From positions 434,001-498,000 of the forward strand of contig NZ_CP083760.1 in the NCBI RefSeq assembly GCF_020149915.1: a DNA stretch of 64,000 bases, read 5' to 3'. Position 1 is the stretch's first letter; every line of letters starts with the position of its first letter. Of the stretch, positions 9,163 to 18,700 are shown piece after piece. Position numbers and translations under genes: made by a program. Below the pieces are notes generated by a model. That model was given only the letters and a program-made list of their open reading frames with translations. It ran no database searches and was not told the DNA's origin. The stretch comes from Candidatus Sulfidibacterium hydrothermale (GTDB lineage: Bacteria; Bacteroidota; Bacteroidia; Bacteroidales; F082).

Positions 9163-9636
9163 ATGGCAGAATCAAGATATTATACTGAAGAAGGACTAAA
9201 AAAATTGAAAGACGAGCTGGATTATCTCACCAGTGTGGAACGCCGGAAAATTTCAGAGGCTATTGCCGAAGCCCGGGATAAAGGTGACCTTTCCGAAAAT
9301 GCCGAATACGATGCTGCCAAAGAAGCACAGGGGATGCTGGAGATGAAAATAGCCAAACTCCAGGAAATTATTGCCCATGCCCGTATTATTGACGAATCAA
9401 AAATGGACAGCTCTAAAGTGCTGATTCTTTCTAAAGTAAAAATTAAAAACCTGAAAAACGGCGCTACCATGTCTTATACACTGGTTCCTGAAAAAGAAGC
9501 TGATCTGAAAAGCGGGAAAATTTCAGTGAATTCTCCTATTGCCAAAGGATTACTCGGAAAGTCGGTAGGCGATGTGGTGGAAATTAAAGTGCCGGCCGGA
9601 AATATCCAGTTCGAGATCATCGAAATATCGAGATAA
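9163..9636 (+). CDS. greA: Transcription elongation factor GreA
   Basis: A 157-residue factor of standard length. Residues 1-75 form the antiparallel coiled coil, whose tip GDLSENAEYD carries the two acidic residues Asp42 and Glu45 that place the catalytic magnesium in the RNA polymerase secondary channel. The rest is the FKBP-like C-terminal domain ending with GDVVEIKVP and the typical beta strands. GreA stimulates cleavage of backtracked transcripts. It has its own promoter and an unusual hairpin leader (see 9081-9127). Confidence 0.98.
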   Translation: MAESRYYTEEGLKKLKDELDYLTSVERRKISEAIAEARDKGDLSENAEYDAAKEAQGMLEMKIAKLQEIIAHARIIDESKMDSSKVLILSKVKIKNLKNGATMSYTLVPEKEADLKSGKISVNSPIAKGLLGKSVGDVVEIKVPAGNIQFEIIEISR

Positions 9637-9964
9637 ACTTTTTTCTTTCGGTTTTTGATTCATTTTTCAAGCCGAACAAATGCTCGTTCGCATTGCTCCG
9701 CAGGAGTGCGCCAGAGGTGTTTTCAATCCTCACGGTACAAACCGTGAACTAAGATTTGTTTTTGGGAATTTGATAACCCGGAGCTTGAGATTTATGGCTC
9801 TCCATCCACTTTTCAGGCCGGACCCGGCGTGAAAAGATACGGCCTGCAAGAATAATCCAAGCGGAGAATGTCCGAATCAATGGGAAGAATTTGTGCCGGA
9901 ACATTCCGGGTTTATTGCCATACTCTTTTTATCTTTGTGAAAGAGTGAAATAAAAGCTAAACCC
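9637..9964. other. Intergenic region with short palindromes, no gene
   Basis: 328 bases without a credible gene. A perfect hairpin TCACGGT-ACAA-ACCGTGA lies at 9730-9747, and a small CTCC-GCA-GGAG palindrome lies near 9700. These look like remnants of interspersed Bacteroidota palindromic repeats. A -7 element for the fucosidase is at 9930-9937. Confidence 0.5.
9930..9937 (+). promoter_or_regulatory. Bacteroidota -7 promoter element (TATCTTTG) for the fucosidase gene
   Basis: Matches TAnnTTTG, 27 bases before the ATG at 9965. Confidence 0.55.
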
Positions 9965-11290
9965 ATGAAACGAATCTTTACTTTTCTTTTTGTTGTGTTG
10001 TTCTCTGCCGGCGTATTGGCACAAAAAAACAATTCAACAGCACAGCGCCTGGCCTGGTTTAAAAATGCCAAACTGGGGATATTTATCCACTGGGGGATTT
10101 ATTCGGTGGACGGGATTACCGCCAGCTGGCCCATGAAATGGAAAAAAATGAGCTGGGAAGATTACATGAAACAGTCGACCGGATTTACGGCTAAGAATTA
10201 CCATCCTGACCAGTGGGCGCAACTGTTTAAAGAAGCCGGAGCCCGTTATGCGGTGCTTACCACCAAACATCACGATGGATTTGCGCTTTGGCCTACCCGG
10301 TATAGCAAGCTGAACTGTGTAGATCATTCACCGGCCAAGAGAGATTTAATCGGTCCGTATGCGGAAGCCATGCGTAAGGCAGGAATTAAAGTCGGTTTTT
10401 ATTTTTCGCTACTCGACTGGTCTAATAAAGATTATCATGTAGATTTTCCCCGGCCTGAAAAAACGTTGAAAAAGCTGTATCCGCAGCCGGCCTGGGAAAA
10501 ACACCTGAATGCACATCAACGTTTTTTGCGGTTTATGTTTGGCCAGCTTTCCGAATTATCGCACCGGTATCATCCTGATCTGTTTTGGTTCGATGGCGAC
10601 TGGGAACATCCGGCAGAGTGGTGGCAGGCACAATCGTTGAAAGATTCGTTACTGACCTGGGACAAGAAAGTAGTTGTCAATGGCCGGTTGCGGGGTTATG
10701 GCGATTATCAAACTCCGGAGCAGGGTATTCCGACCACGCCGCCCAAAGGTCCCTGGGAATTCTGCATGACCATTAACGACCATTGGGGTTATGTTCCGTC
10801 GGATACGAATTATAAACCGGCAGCCCAAATTATCCGGACATTTGTGAAAATTATTTCCGAAGGTGGAAATCTCCTGTTGGATGTGGGGCCTAAACCTGAC
10901 GGAACGATTGACAGTGCCGATGTCCGGATTCTGAAAACACTGGGTGCCTGGATTCGCCGGAACAAAGAGGCGGTTTACGGTAGCACCGCCGGATTACCGC
11001 CTGGTCATTTTTATGGTCCTACGTTACTTTCAAAAGATAAAAAGACGTTGTATCTGGCGTTGTTCGGTCAGCCGAAAGATTATATCGGGTTAGCCGGTGT
11101 GAGAAATAAAATTTTGAATATCAGAGTGCTCGGTACGGATAAAACATTAAAATGGGTGCGTAATGGCGGGGCCAAGTGGAAAAATATTCCCGGATTACTT
11201 CGTATTGAAGCACCTTCTTCCAAAGATCTTGATCCATACGTAACGATCCTTGCTGTGGATTTGGAAGGGCCTATTGATATTTATCAATAG
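9965..11290 (+). CDS. Secreted alpha-L-fucosidase, GH29
   Basis: A 441-residue exported glycoside hydrolase. Residues 1-19 are a signal peptide ending in GVLA before QKNNS, so the protein is probably periplasmic. The GH29 barrel shows FKNAKLGIFIHWGIYS (32-47), TTKHHDGFALWP (99-110) and WFDGDW (208-213), in which Asp210 is the expected nucleophile. The C-terminal part (from about residue 340) is a small beta-sandwich. It removes terminal alpha-L-fucose from glycans. No SusC/SusD pair or other glycosidase is adjacent, so it is not in a recognisable polysaccharide utilisation locus. Confidence 0.93.
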   Translation: MKRIFTFLFVVLFSAGVLAQKNNSTAQRLAWFKNAKLGIFIHWGIYSVDGITASWPMKWKKMSWEDYMKQSTGFTAKNYHPDQWAQLFKEAGARYAVLTTKHHDGFALWPTRYSKLNCVDHSPAKRDLIGPYAEAMRKAGIKVGFYFSLLDWSNKDYHVDFPRPEKTLKKLYPQPAWEKHLNAHQRFLRFMFGQLSELSHRYHPDLFWFDGDWEHPAEWWQAQSLKDSLLTWDKKVVVNGRLRGYGDYQTPEQGIPTTPPKGPWEFCMTINDHWGYVPSDTNYKPAAQIIRTFVKIISEGGNLLLDVGPKPDGTIDSADVRILKTLGAWIRRNKEAVYGSTAGLPPGHFYGPTLLSKDKKTLYLALFGQPKDYIGLAGVRNKILNIRVLGTDKTLKWVRNGGAKWKNIPGLLRIEAPSSKDLDPYVTILAVDLEGPIDIYQ

Positions 11291-11423
11291 GAATTCTCTC
11301 CGCTGTACATTTTCGGTTCGTATCACCTACTTTTAGCTTGAGCCAAAAGCTGAAAAGAGTGCTGATCCATACAAAACAAATAATCCGGGCGAAGCGTCCG
11401 GATTATTTGTGGTTGTTTTTGGC

Positions 11424-13100
11424 TTAAGAATAATGGAAGCTGCTTCCGTCCAGAAATTCGCGAAGAATAGAGGTGGGGGGAATTTCCCTTGCATTGATAG
11501 GAACAAGGTATGAGAGGAATTTGAGCAGCCGGCGGGCTTCAGAATATTCCGGAACATTCGGCGGTACTTCGCGTAACAATGGTTCGGCCCAACGTTTTAA
11601 AACCCCCAATTCAAAAACAAGGGCCGTGTTAAACATAATGTCGGCTTCTTCCTGATAAGGGAAAATATGTTTTTCTTCTCCTTTCCGTACGCTGGGCCAG
11701 CGTTGTAAAGTTTCCAGTGCCGAATATCCTCTGTACTTTGAATCGCGTACCATGCGGCGTATCAGCCGGTTGTCGGTAGTGGGAATCCGGTTGTTGGCAT
11801 CAATGCTCAGTGGCGTTAAAGCAGAAACATATACCTTGAATTTGCGGTCTTTTGGAATCATCGCCGAAATTTCCGGATTTAATCCATGAATACCTTCTAC
11901 CACAATGATGCTGTTCTTTTCCATTTTCAGTTTGGTACCATCGTAATACCGTTTTCCTTCCTGGAAAGAAAATTTGGGAAGATCGATTTCTTTTCCGGCC
12001 AGCAGATCCAATATATTTTGATTGAAGAGCTTGATATCCAGCGCATGCGGACTTTCAAAATCATAATTTCCGTTTTCATCACGCGGGGTGAGTTCGCGAT
12101 CCACAAAATAGTTGTCCATGGAAATAACTACCGGTTGAAAACCAATAACTTTTAATTGTATTCCCAACCGTTTGGCAAAAGTGGTTTTCCCCGATGATGA
12201 CGGGCCGGAAATAAAGACCACACGGGCGGTTTCCCTTTTTTGAATCATGTCGGCAATGCAGGCCAGTTTTTTCTCTTGTAAAGCTTCTGATACTTTGATA
12301 ATATCGCCGATTTTCCGTTCCAGTGTTAGCTCGTTCAGCCTGCCTACATAAGGAACTCCGATAATCTCCACCCACTCTTTGAATTCCTGGAAAATATCAA
12401 ACAGTTTGTTTTGAATAATGATTTCTTCCAGCTCATCCGGGTTGTCTTTTTTAGGCAAAACCAGCAACATCCCTTTGTAATATTTAACCAGAGAAAACTT
12501 CTTCAGATAACCGGTTGAAGGGACCAGATAACCGTAAAAATAGTTGATTACATCATCGAGCTTATACACTGAACTGTAAAACTGTTTGCGGGTACGCATC
12601 AGTGTGCATTTATCTTCCAGCCCAAACTCTTCGAAGATCCGTAAAGCAATCTCTGTTCGTAATTCTTCCCGTTCAAACGGAATATCCTGTTCGATGATTT
12701 CACGCATCCGTTGATGGAGTTTGTCCACCACTTCTTCGTGATTTCCATTGACAGAAAGTCCTTCCAGCTCACAATATAATCCTTTTGAAACGGTATGTTC
12801 GATTTTTAATTTGTAATTAGGATACAAGTCGACCACAGCTTTAAAAAGGACCATGGAGAGCGAACGGGTGTACATGCGTTGTCCGTCCGGATGGCTATAA
12901 CCGATAAACCGGACGGTTTTAGGTTTGTAAATCAGATAATCCAACTCTTTCAGCGTATTGTTGACCATGGCACCAAGGATGTCTTCTCCGATATCCACTT
13001 TCTGGTCTTCAATGATATCGCTTAAGGTTGTCCCGAAAGGATATTTTTTTTCCGTTTTGGTGTTTTCGCAATAAACGGTAAACTCTTTTAATTTTTTCAT
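11424..13100 (-). CDS. Nucleoside kinase with TGS/ThrRS-like N-terminus and uridine kinase domain
   Basis: A 558-residue protein conserved in Bacteroidota. The N-terminal 60 residues resemble a TGS domain, residues about 65-260 resemble the second additional domain of threonyl-tRNA synthetase, and the C-terminal half is a phosphoribulokinase/uridine kinase domain with the Walker A motif GPSSSGKTT (299-307) followed by SMDNYF. It probably phosphorylates a nucleoside (uridine/cytidine) using ATP; the exact substrate is unproven. Its ATG is confirmed by a -7 element further upstream on the same strand at 13225-13232. It is transcribed alone, convergent with the fucosidase gene. Confidence 0.88.
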   Translation of the reverse strand: MKKLKEFTVYCENTKTEKKYPFGTTLSDIIEDQKVDIGEDILGAMVNNTLKELDYLIYKPKTVRFIGYSHPDGQRMYTRSLSMVLFKAVVDLYPNYKLKIEHTVSKGLYCELEGLSVNGNHEEVVDKLHQRMREIIEQDIPFEREELRTEIALRIFEEFGLEDKCTLMRTRKQFYSSVYKLDDVINYFYGYLVPSTGYLKKFSLVKYYKGMLLVLPKKDNPDELEEIIIQNKLFDIFQEFKEWVEIIGVPYVGRLNELTLERKIGDIIKVSEALQEKKLACIADMIQKRETARVVFISGPSSSGKTTFAKRLGIQLKVIGFQPVVISMDNYFVDRELTPRDENGNYDFESPHALDIKLFNQNILDLLAGKEIDLPKFSFQEGKRYYDGTKLKMEKNSIIVVEGIHGLNPEISAMIPKDRKFKVYVSALTPLSIDANNRIPTTDNRLIRRMVRDSKYRGYSALETLQRWPSVRKGEEKHIFPYQEEADIMFNTALVFELGVLKRWAEPLLREVPPNVPEYSEARRLLKFLSYLVPINAREIPPTSILREFLDGSSFHYS

Positions 13101-13224
13101 TTGTTTTCAATTTTTATTTTGCGGTCCGTAGACCGGTTCCCGACAGGGTAAAATTTCACCGGTAGATGAAATGACTCACCATCAGGGATAATTTATTATG
13201 TCTTCTTTTGAAGAGGTTAAAAAG

Positions 13225-13232
13225 CAAAAGTA
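13225..13232 (-). promoter_or_regulatory. Bacteroidota -7 element (TACTTTTG) for the nucleoside kinase
   Basis: Reads TACTTTTG on the minus strand, about 125 bases before the kinase ATG, with TTGG about 22 bases further upstream. Confidence 0.5.
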
Positions 13233-13406
13233 GAGAAATTTACTGTAAAGGATGCCAATTTTTGTTTGTTCTGTTACAGGTTTTGGTTTTTTTAACGTTT
13301 CTTGCAAAGGGTTAACTTTCTTATGGATATCTGATTTAAATGCCGTTTTGTTTTTTCGGAAAATCGTCTGTAAAAAAGGCTGTTTCAGAGGTATTATTAT
13401 TTTCGG

Positions 13407-13414
13407 TAACTTTG
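13407..13414 (+). promoter_or_regulatory. Bacteroidota -7 element (TAACTTTG) for the lipoprotein gene at 13532
   Basis: Matches TAnnTTTG. It would give a leader of about 110 bases containing the hairpin at 13446-13462. Confidence 0.45.
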
Positions 13415-13531
13415 CTAAGGAATAAAAAAACGGAAGTCTGTGGGATTTCCGGAATCCGGAAAACAAAAATTTCGGGAGCACATGAGCATCCCTGAAATGG
13501 AGAAAATCTGTAACAAACAAAATTTATTTGT

Positions 13532-14032
13532 ATGAAAAAGTTGTTTATTATTTTTCTGTTCACATTGCCCTTTTTTATCGGTTGTTCTTCGAACAATAAC
13601 AGCCGTGCCGTTCAAAACATTCAAGTCGTGGAAAAATATGTTCAATCGGTTGAAAACCTTGATTATAAGACCATGGCTTCGTTGTTGGATGATCATTATT
13701 GGGGCTATGGCCCGGCATACGGCGATTCCATTAATAAGCAGCAGGCACTGAAACAATGGAAGTACAATGTAGAGCATCTGTACAAAAGTATCCATTACAA
13801 TAAATCGCGGAGTGTGGCCATGACCATAAAAGACGGTGTTAATTACGGTGACTGGGTTTCTAACTGGGGAGAACTGCACATTGTTTTCAAAGACGGCAAG
13901 ACTGTCAATTTATGGGCCAACACCATTTATAAAGTCAAAAACGGGAAAATCGTTAAGAGTTATACTTTTTACGATGAAGCAGATGCTTTACAGCAGTTGG
14001 GATATGTTTTTGTTAATCCGGCTGATCTGTAA
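13532..14032 (+). CDS. Lipoprotein with NTF2/SnoaL-like domain
   Basis: A 166-residue lipoprotein: signal peptide MKKLFIIFLFTLPFFIGC with lipidated Cys18, a Ser/Asn linker, then an NTF2-like (SnoaL/DUF4440-type) cone fold. The helix-rich start (VEKYVQSVENLDYKTMASLL) and the final beta strands (VNLWANTIYKVKNGKIV and YTFYDEADALQQLGY) are typical. Such domains bind small hydrophobic molecules or act as enzymes; no catalytic residues identify a reaction. It is followed 38 bases later by the glycine-zipper protein, possibly as one transcript. Confidence 0.8.
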   Translation: MKKLFIIFLFTLPFFIGCSSNNNSRAVQNIQVVEKYVQSVENLDYKTMASLLDDHYWGYGPAYGDSINKQQALKQWKYNVEHLYKSIHYNKSRSVAMTIKDGVNYGDWVSNWGELHIVFKDGKTVNLWANTIYKVKNGKIVKSYTFYDEADALQQLGYVFVNPADL

Positions 14033-14070
14033 ATTCTATTTTTAATTTGTAAATCAAAATATTTTCCATT

Positions 14071-14583
14071 ATGAAAAACATAAAATATATTTTACCGGCT
14101 TTTTTCTTTTTGATTGGTTTTTCTTCTCTTAAAGCACAAAATAAAGCCGCCAACAACACCATAGCAAAAGGCTTGGGGCTGTATGTTTTTCCGTCAAAAG
14201 GGCAGGACAAAGACCGGCAGGAATTAGATGAATATAAATGTTACAAATGGGCCAAAGAACAAACCGGTGTTGATCCGATAAATCCTCCCAAAGTGCAGGC
14301 TAAACAAGCCGATCGTTCGCCAGATGGAACGGCTGTGGTTGGAGCAGCCGGGGGCGCTGCTGCCGGAGCCGCTATTGGCGCTATCGCTGGTGATGCCGGA
14401 AAAGGAGCAGCCATCGGCGCTATTTTGGGCGGCCTGCGGGGCAGAAGAGCCAAAGTAGTTGGCGACCAGATGGAACAACATCATTATAACCAGCAGGCAG
14501 CAGCCAAAGAAAAGGCACTGATGGATAGCTTTAAAAAGGCTTTTTCTGCCTGTATGGAAGGAAAAGGTTATACCGTGAAATAA
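14071..14583 (+). CDS. Exported glycine-zipper protein
   Basis: A 170-residue exported protein. Residues 1-23 are a signal peptide ending SLKAQ. Residues about 85-130 are a glycine-zipper segment with a repeating GxxxG pattern (VVGAAGGAAAGAAIGAIAG, then GKGAAIGAILGG), which usually packs two helices in a membrane. The C-terminus is charged and has two Cys around YKCY/SACM-like positions, one near residue 52 and one near 163, that might form a disulfide. Related YMGG/glycine-zipper proteins are envelope proteins of unknown function. A strong terminator follows. Confidence 0.8.
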   Translation: MKNIKYILPAFFFLIGFSSLKAQNKAANNTIAKGLGLYVFPSKGQDKDRQELDEYKCYKWAKEQTGVDPINPPKVQAKQADRSPDGTAVVGAAGGAAAGAAIGAIAGDAGKGAAIGAILGGLRGRRAKVVGDQMEQHHYNQQAAAKEKALMDSFKKAFSACMEGKGYTVK

Positions 14584-14602
14584 AAGCTGTTTTTGCAGAA
14601 AT

Positions 14603-14637
14603 AAAAAAATCAGATGCTTTTTGCACCTGATTTTTTT
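14603..14637 (+). terminator. Rho-independent terminator after the glycine-zipper gene
   Basis: AAAAAAATCAGATGC and GCACCTGATTTTTTT form a stem with one mismatch around a TTTTT loop, ending in a run of seven T. Confidence 0.85.
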
Positions 14638-14796
14638 ATGCCAAATTGTGTTATTAATGTCAAAATGGTTACGGAAAAGCCCGCTCTTTTTGGTTCATCA
14701 TTCTCAATAACCAGAGTTTGAAATGGCAAAGTGGGAAATCCCAAAAAACAAAAAAGCAAATGACAAAAAATCTCAAATCCCCAAAACCAACCGGTA

Positions 14797-14824
14797 TGTC
14801 CTGCTGAGCAACGCGAAGCATCTC
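14797..14824. repeat. Repeat arm, copy 0 (diverged)
   Basis: Bases 14797-14824 match the TGTCATnnTGAACGnAGTGAAnnATCTC arm found at 15188 and 15410, with several changes. No matching right arm is clear. Confidence 0.45.
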
Positions 14825-15187
14825 GTTTAACAGCCTCTTTCATCGTTTGAGCATCCGCTCGGACGATGAATTATCACCGAAGATGTAGTGTAATGGAGTC
14901 CCGTAGGGACGACTTATTATCATTGACGCTGAATTTATTCAGATGCCAGTGTTCAACCCCTTCGGGGTTATGATTTTCTGATGGGTTTATTTCCCTGCAC
15001 TTCGTACAGGGTTATTCTGGTTTAATCCCTTCGGGATTAGTTATAAGCACGAGATAAATACCTGGCTAACTTTGAGTATTTCACACTTTAAACTTTAAGT
15101 ACTTCAAGTGCCTAAAGTTAGAAGTGCCTAAAGTGGGAAATCCTAAAAAACAAAAGAACAAATGACAACTTCAAAAGCCAATCGTTT

Positions 15188-15265
15188 TGTCATGTTGAAC
15201 GCAGTGAAACATCTCTATTAACAACTGTATTATTTATGAGATCCTTCACTTCGTTCAGGATGACA
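15188..15265. repeat. Inverted-repeat element, copy 1
   Basis: Left arm 15188-15215 and right arm 15238-15265 are imperfect inverse complements of 28 bases, around a 22-base AT-rich loop. The arms share TGTCAT..TGAACG.AGTGAA..ATCTC. The pattern is a widespread non-coding palindromic repeat in Bacteroidota. Confidence 0.7.
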
Positions 15266-15409
15266 GCAAAAACACGGTAAAATATTGATGATCAACGATT
15301 AAATATCCGTCGATTATTGTTCGTCCTTCCCAATGGCCAATGACTAATGACCAAGTTTGAAATCCTAAAAAACAAAAGAGCAAATGACAACTCCAAAAGC
15401 CAACTGTTT

Positions 15410-15497
15410 TGTCATGTTGAACGCAGTGAAACATCTCTATTAACGGCTGTAATTATTTTTGAGATCCTTCACTTCGCTACGCTTCGTTCAGGATGGC
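15410..15497. repeat. Inverted-repeat element, copy 2
   Basis: Left arm 15410-15437 equals that of copy 1. The right arm, 15461-15497, carries a 9-base insertion that duplicates CGCTACGCTT-like sequence. The surrounding 165 bases are also shared with copy 1, so the two units are a tandem duplication that has since diverged. Confidence 0.7.
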
Positions 15498-15717
15498 AGC
15501 AAAAACACGACTAAAACACTAAAAATCAACCAATCACTAATGACCAGTGACTTTTTCCTATTCACCGGTTATCATTCTACACTCATCATTCATCCTTTCC
15601 CAATGACCCTTTTCCACCAAAAGATAAAACATCAAACATCCTTCCATCGAACATCCACACATCCTCCATCCTTCCATCTCCACATCGAAAATCCTCCATC
15701 CTCACATCCAAACATCC

Positions 15718-18700
15718 TTAGTTGTTTACTTTCACGGTTCCACCCCCCATTGTGGCTTGTATCGAATGGTCGTACATAGCCTGACAACTTACCGGCGGAA
15801 GGAAGAAGGTTCCGGGATAGGAAGCATTCAACAAAATGTAAAAATGTTTTTTGCTTTTGTAATCCAAAGAGAAGAAAATGTTTACACGATCGTCACGAAT
15901 ATCGAGATAATCGTATGACGAAGAGTGCAGATTATTGCCTACATCCAGCATGCGGGTATTTAAAATTTCCCATCCCGAAGGAACTACAAAGGTCAACGCC
16001 ATATTTTTTACATTTCTCAGGGTAGGATTAAAAACATCCACTTTAGCATAAAAATCTTTTCCTTGTTTCAGGTCTTCAGGAGAAATGGCATGTCCGTTCA
16101 TGTCATAATAAGTCACCTTTAGCCGCAGGTTTTGCTGCTCATTGACTATTTTCCCGGGCAATGGAATTCCGGATGTTTCCACATTTAAAAACAGGGTTTG
16201 TTGTGATGTATTTTGAACAGACAGCGTTTTCCCCGGTTGCGGCGTCAGCGTTTTCAGATAAACCGGTTTTTCACTTTGTGCAGTGGCTTTGGTGTTCCCG
16301 TATTTCCATTTGAAAGTAAAGGATTGTTCACCGGACTGGTTTCCGGCAAAAAGCGCTACGGCATACAGCGCGTAAGCCGTGGTTTGTGTGCTCATCCACT
16401 GGTCGCTGCCCAATGCTCCGGCAATATCGGTAAACAGTGGAAAAGCCTTGGTTTTGTTTCCGGTTAAAAGCCAGGTTTCCAAGGCCAGTGCTTCATTACG
16501 AACCGTAGAACCAAAACTGATATCCCAATCGTTGGTTTCTTCCTTTGGTGAATTTTTTACCTGCTGTAAAAGCATTTTGGCTGCATTTTGTTCATTCAGT
16601 AAAGCATACGCTGCAGCAAGTCGTAAAAGAGCTGCCGAAGAGAGGTGTTGCATCCCGCGCATCCGGTTCATGGCACTCATCGCCGGCTTTCCGGCCAATG
16701 CCAGTGTATAAAGACGGTAAGCCTGATTGAGATCATCGATATACCGGCCATACCGGTTTGTTTTTCCGCTCCATTCGTTGGCTGTTTTTTGCTGGTACAG
16801 GATCCATCGGTTCAGCATTTCGGCCGGAACATAATATCCGTTTTCTTTGGCCAAAAGCAGATAGTTTCCGGCATAACTGGTGCCCCAGTCACTGATGGTG
16901 GTTCCGCCCGGCCAGTAGGGGAATCCGCCGTTATAGGCCTGCATTTCCAGTAGCTGTTGAATTGCGTGATTCTCATCCTTTTCAATTTTGCTTTGCTGGT
17001 TGCCCGAAAGCTGGGTGAGCCGGTTCAGGTACAGCTGAACAAAAGCCGATGACACCGTTTGTTCGATACAACCATACGGATACTGAATCAGGTACTGTAA
17101 CCGTTTTTCCAGATTTACCGGCGGAATTTTTGAAACGGTAAAAGCCATCTTCCCGGCAGAAGTCCCGGGAACAAGATCCGGTTTTGTCCGGACGGTTTGT
17201 CCGGCATCCAGCGAATAGTTTTTGGTATGATATACCCGCTTGTTGGGATTCCGAACAGGAACGGTTACGGTATAAGATGCTTTTTCATTTCCTGAACTTA
17301 CCCGGATCATTACTTTCCCCGTTCCGGTTTGGGAATTTACTTTTACCCGTACCAAGGCTATTTTCTGACCGGGTTGCTGAAAATCAACAATTTGTTCTTT
17401 GGGTTGTATGGAAAATAAAGCATTTCCGGAAACCTGCAGTTTTACCTTTTGAACCGATTTTTCCAGTGCAAAGATGGTCACCGGCAAGTTCATGGTTTCT
17501 CCGGGCTGAAGTGCACGCGGCATGGAAGCCAATACCATGAGCGGTTGTTTTACTTTGACGGTTTTTTCTGTTTTGCCATAGGCTCCCCGGCCATTTCCGG
17601 CTATGACCATAACCCGTACAGCTCCCATGTAATTGGGCATCTTCAGCTTGTGGGTTTGCCCTCTGCTGCCTTTTGGCAAAGTAAAAGGTCCCAGAAATGT
17701 AACCACCGGATGGAAACGGTTGAGCTTTTTACGTCCCAATTCGCGCACAGAATTTCCCCCGCCGATGGCAAAAACCTGAGAAAGCCGGATGCCGTAGGCC
17801 CCGATAACATCGTTATAATAATCCCAGGTATTCACGGCCAGTGCTTCTTTCCGGTAAAAATAATCGTGTAACGACGGGGTTTTAAAATGCGTTAGGTCCA
17901 ATAAACCTTCGTCTACAACAGCCAGTACATACGTCATTTTACGATGACGGGCTTCACTTACTGTAATTTGATATGGCTGATCCGGCTTGAGCTTGTCGGG
18001 CATGCTGATTTTTGGATAAAGAAAAGTTTTCGGATCTTCCACTTTTATCGGAATGACGCCGTAAGCACGGATAGGCAAATCATTTTGTGTTTGCAGATGA
18101 GGTTGTATTACCGAAACATAAATATAAATGTTGGGCGTCATTGCTTTGGTCACCTTAAACCGGATGGAAGTTTGGGTACTCACGGCATCTTTCCACCATG
18201 TTTTTAAAATCCGGTTGTTTTTTTCCATGCTGACAAGCACCCGCGAACCTTTAGGAGTGGGGAAACTGACTACCGCTTCGTCGCCGGGATGATAAACCGG
18301 TTTGTCGGCTGAGAGGCTTAGTAAAGTAGCATCACCCTGTGAACGGTTTTTCCGGCCATAAGAAGAAGGCCAGTCAAAATAAACGATGGTTCCGGTGCTA
18401 TGCCCTCCTTTCAGGTCGGAAACCCGGATATAATAGCGGCCCCATTGCGGATAATTTACCCGGAAGGTAAAGCTTCCTGTTCCGTTACTGGTATGAATTA
18501 TCTTACTGGTTATCCGGCTCTTGTAGTTCCGGCTGATATAAGAGGCCAAATTACTGTTGTTGCTGTTGTACCACCAGCTCCAGTCTAATTTATAAATTTC
18601 CACTTTCAGTTTTTTTACCGAAACTTTGTGTCCGGCAAAATCGACAGTCGCTACTTTAAATTTCTGGGGTTTTCCGGTTTCGAGATAGCCGTTGTTTCCC

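Larger units (their letters stand above)
13101..13531. other. Divergent intergenic region with promoters and a hairpin
   Basis: 431 bases between the nucleoside kinase (minus strand) and the NTF2-like lipoprotein (plus strand), with no gene. It holds a minus-strand -7 element (13225-13232) with a TTGG-like upstream box 23 bases away, a plus-strand -7 element TAACTTTG (13407-13414), and a hairpin TTTCCGG-AAT-CCGGAAA (13446-13462) within the leader of the next plus-strand gene. Confidence 0.55.
14584..15717. repeat. Gene-free block of degenerate interspersed repeats
   Basis: About 1.1 kb with no credible gene. From left to right it holds: the terminator; a first diverged copy of a repeat unit (14734-14840); four short palindromes between 14893 and 15045; two well-conserved units about 222 bases apart (15137-15301 and 15359-15531); stretches of AATGACTAATGACC-like short repeats; and finally a CATCC-rich low-complexity tract up to the A2M stop codon. 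This looks like a landing site for non-coding repeats. Confidence 0.75.

Noticed and set aside
14610-14843. Minus-strand 77-residue reading frame
   Set aside because: It covers the terminator and a repeat copy and its composition is not protein-like.
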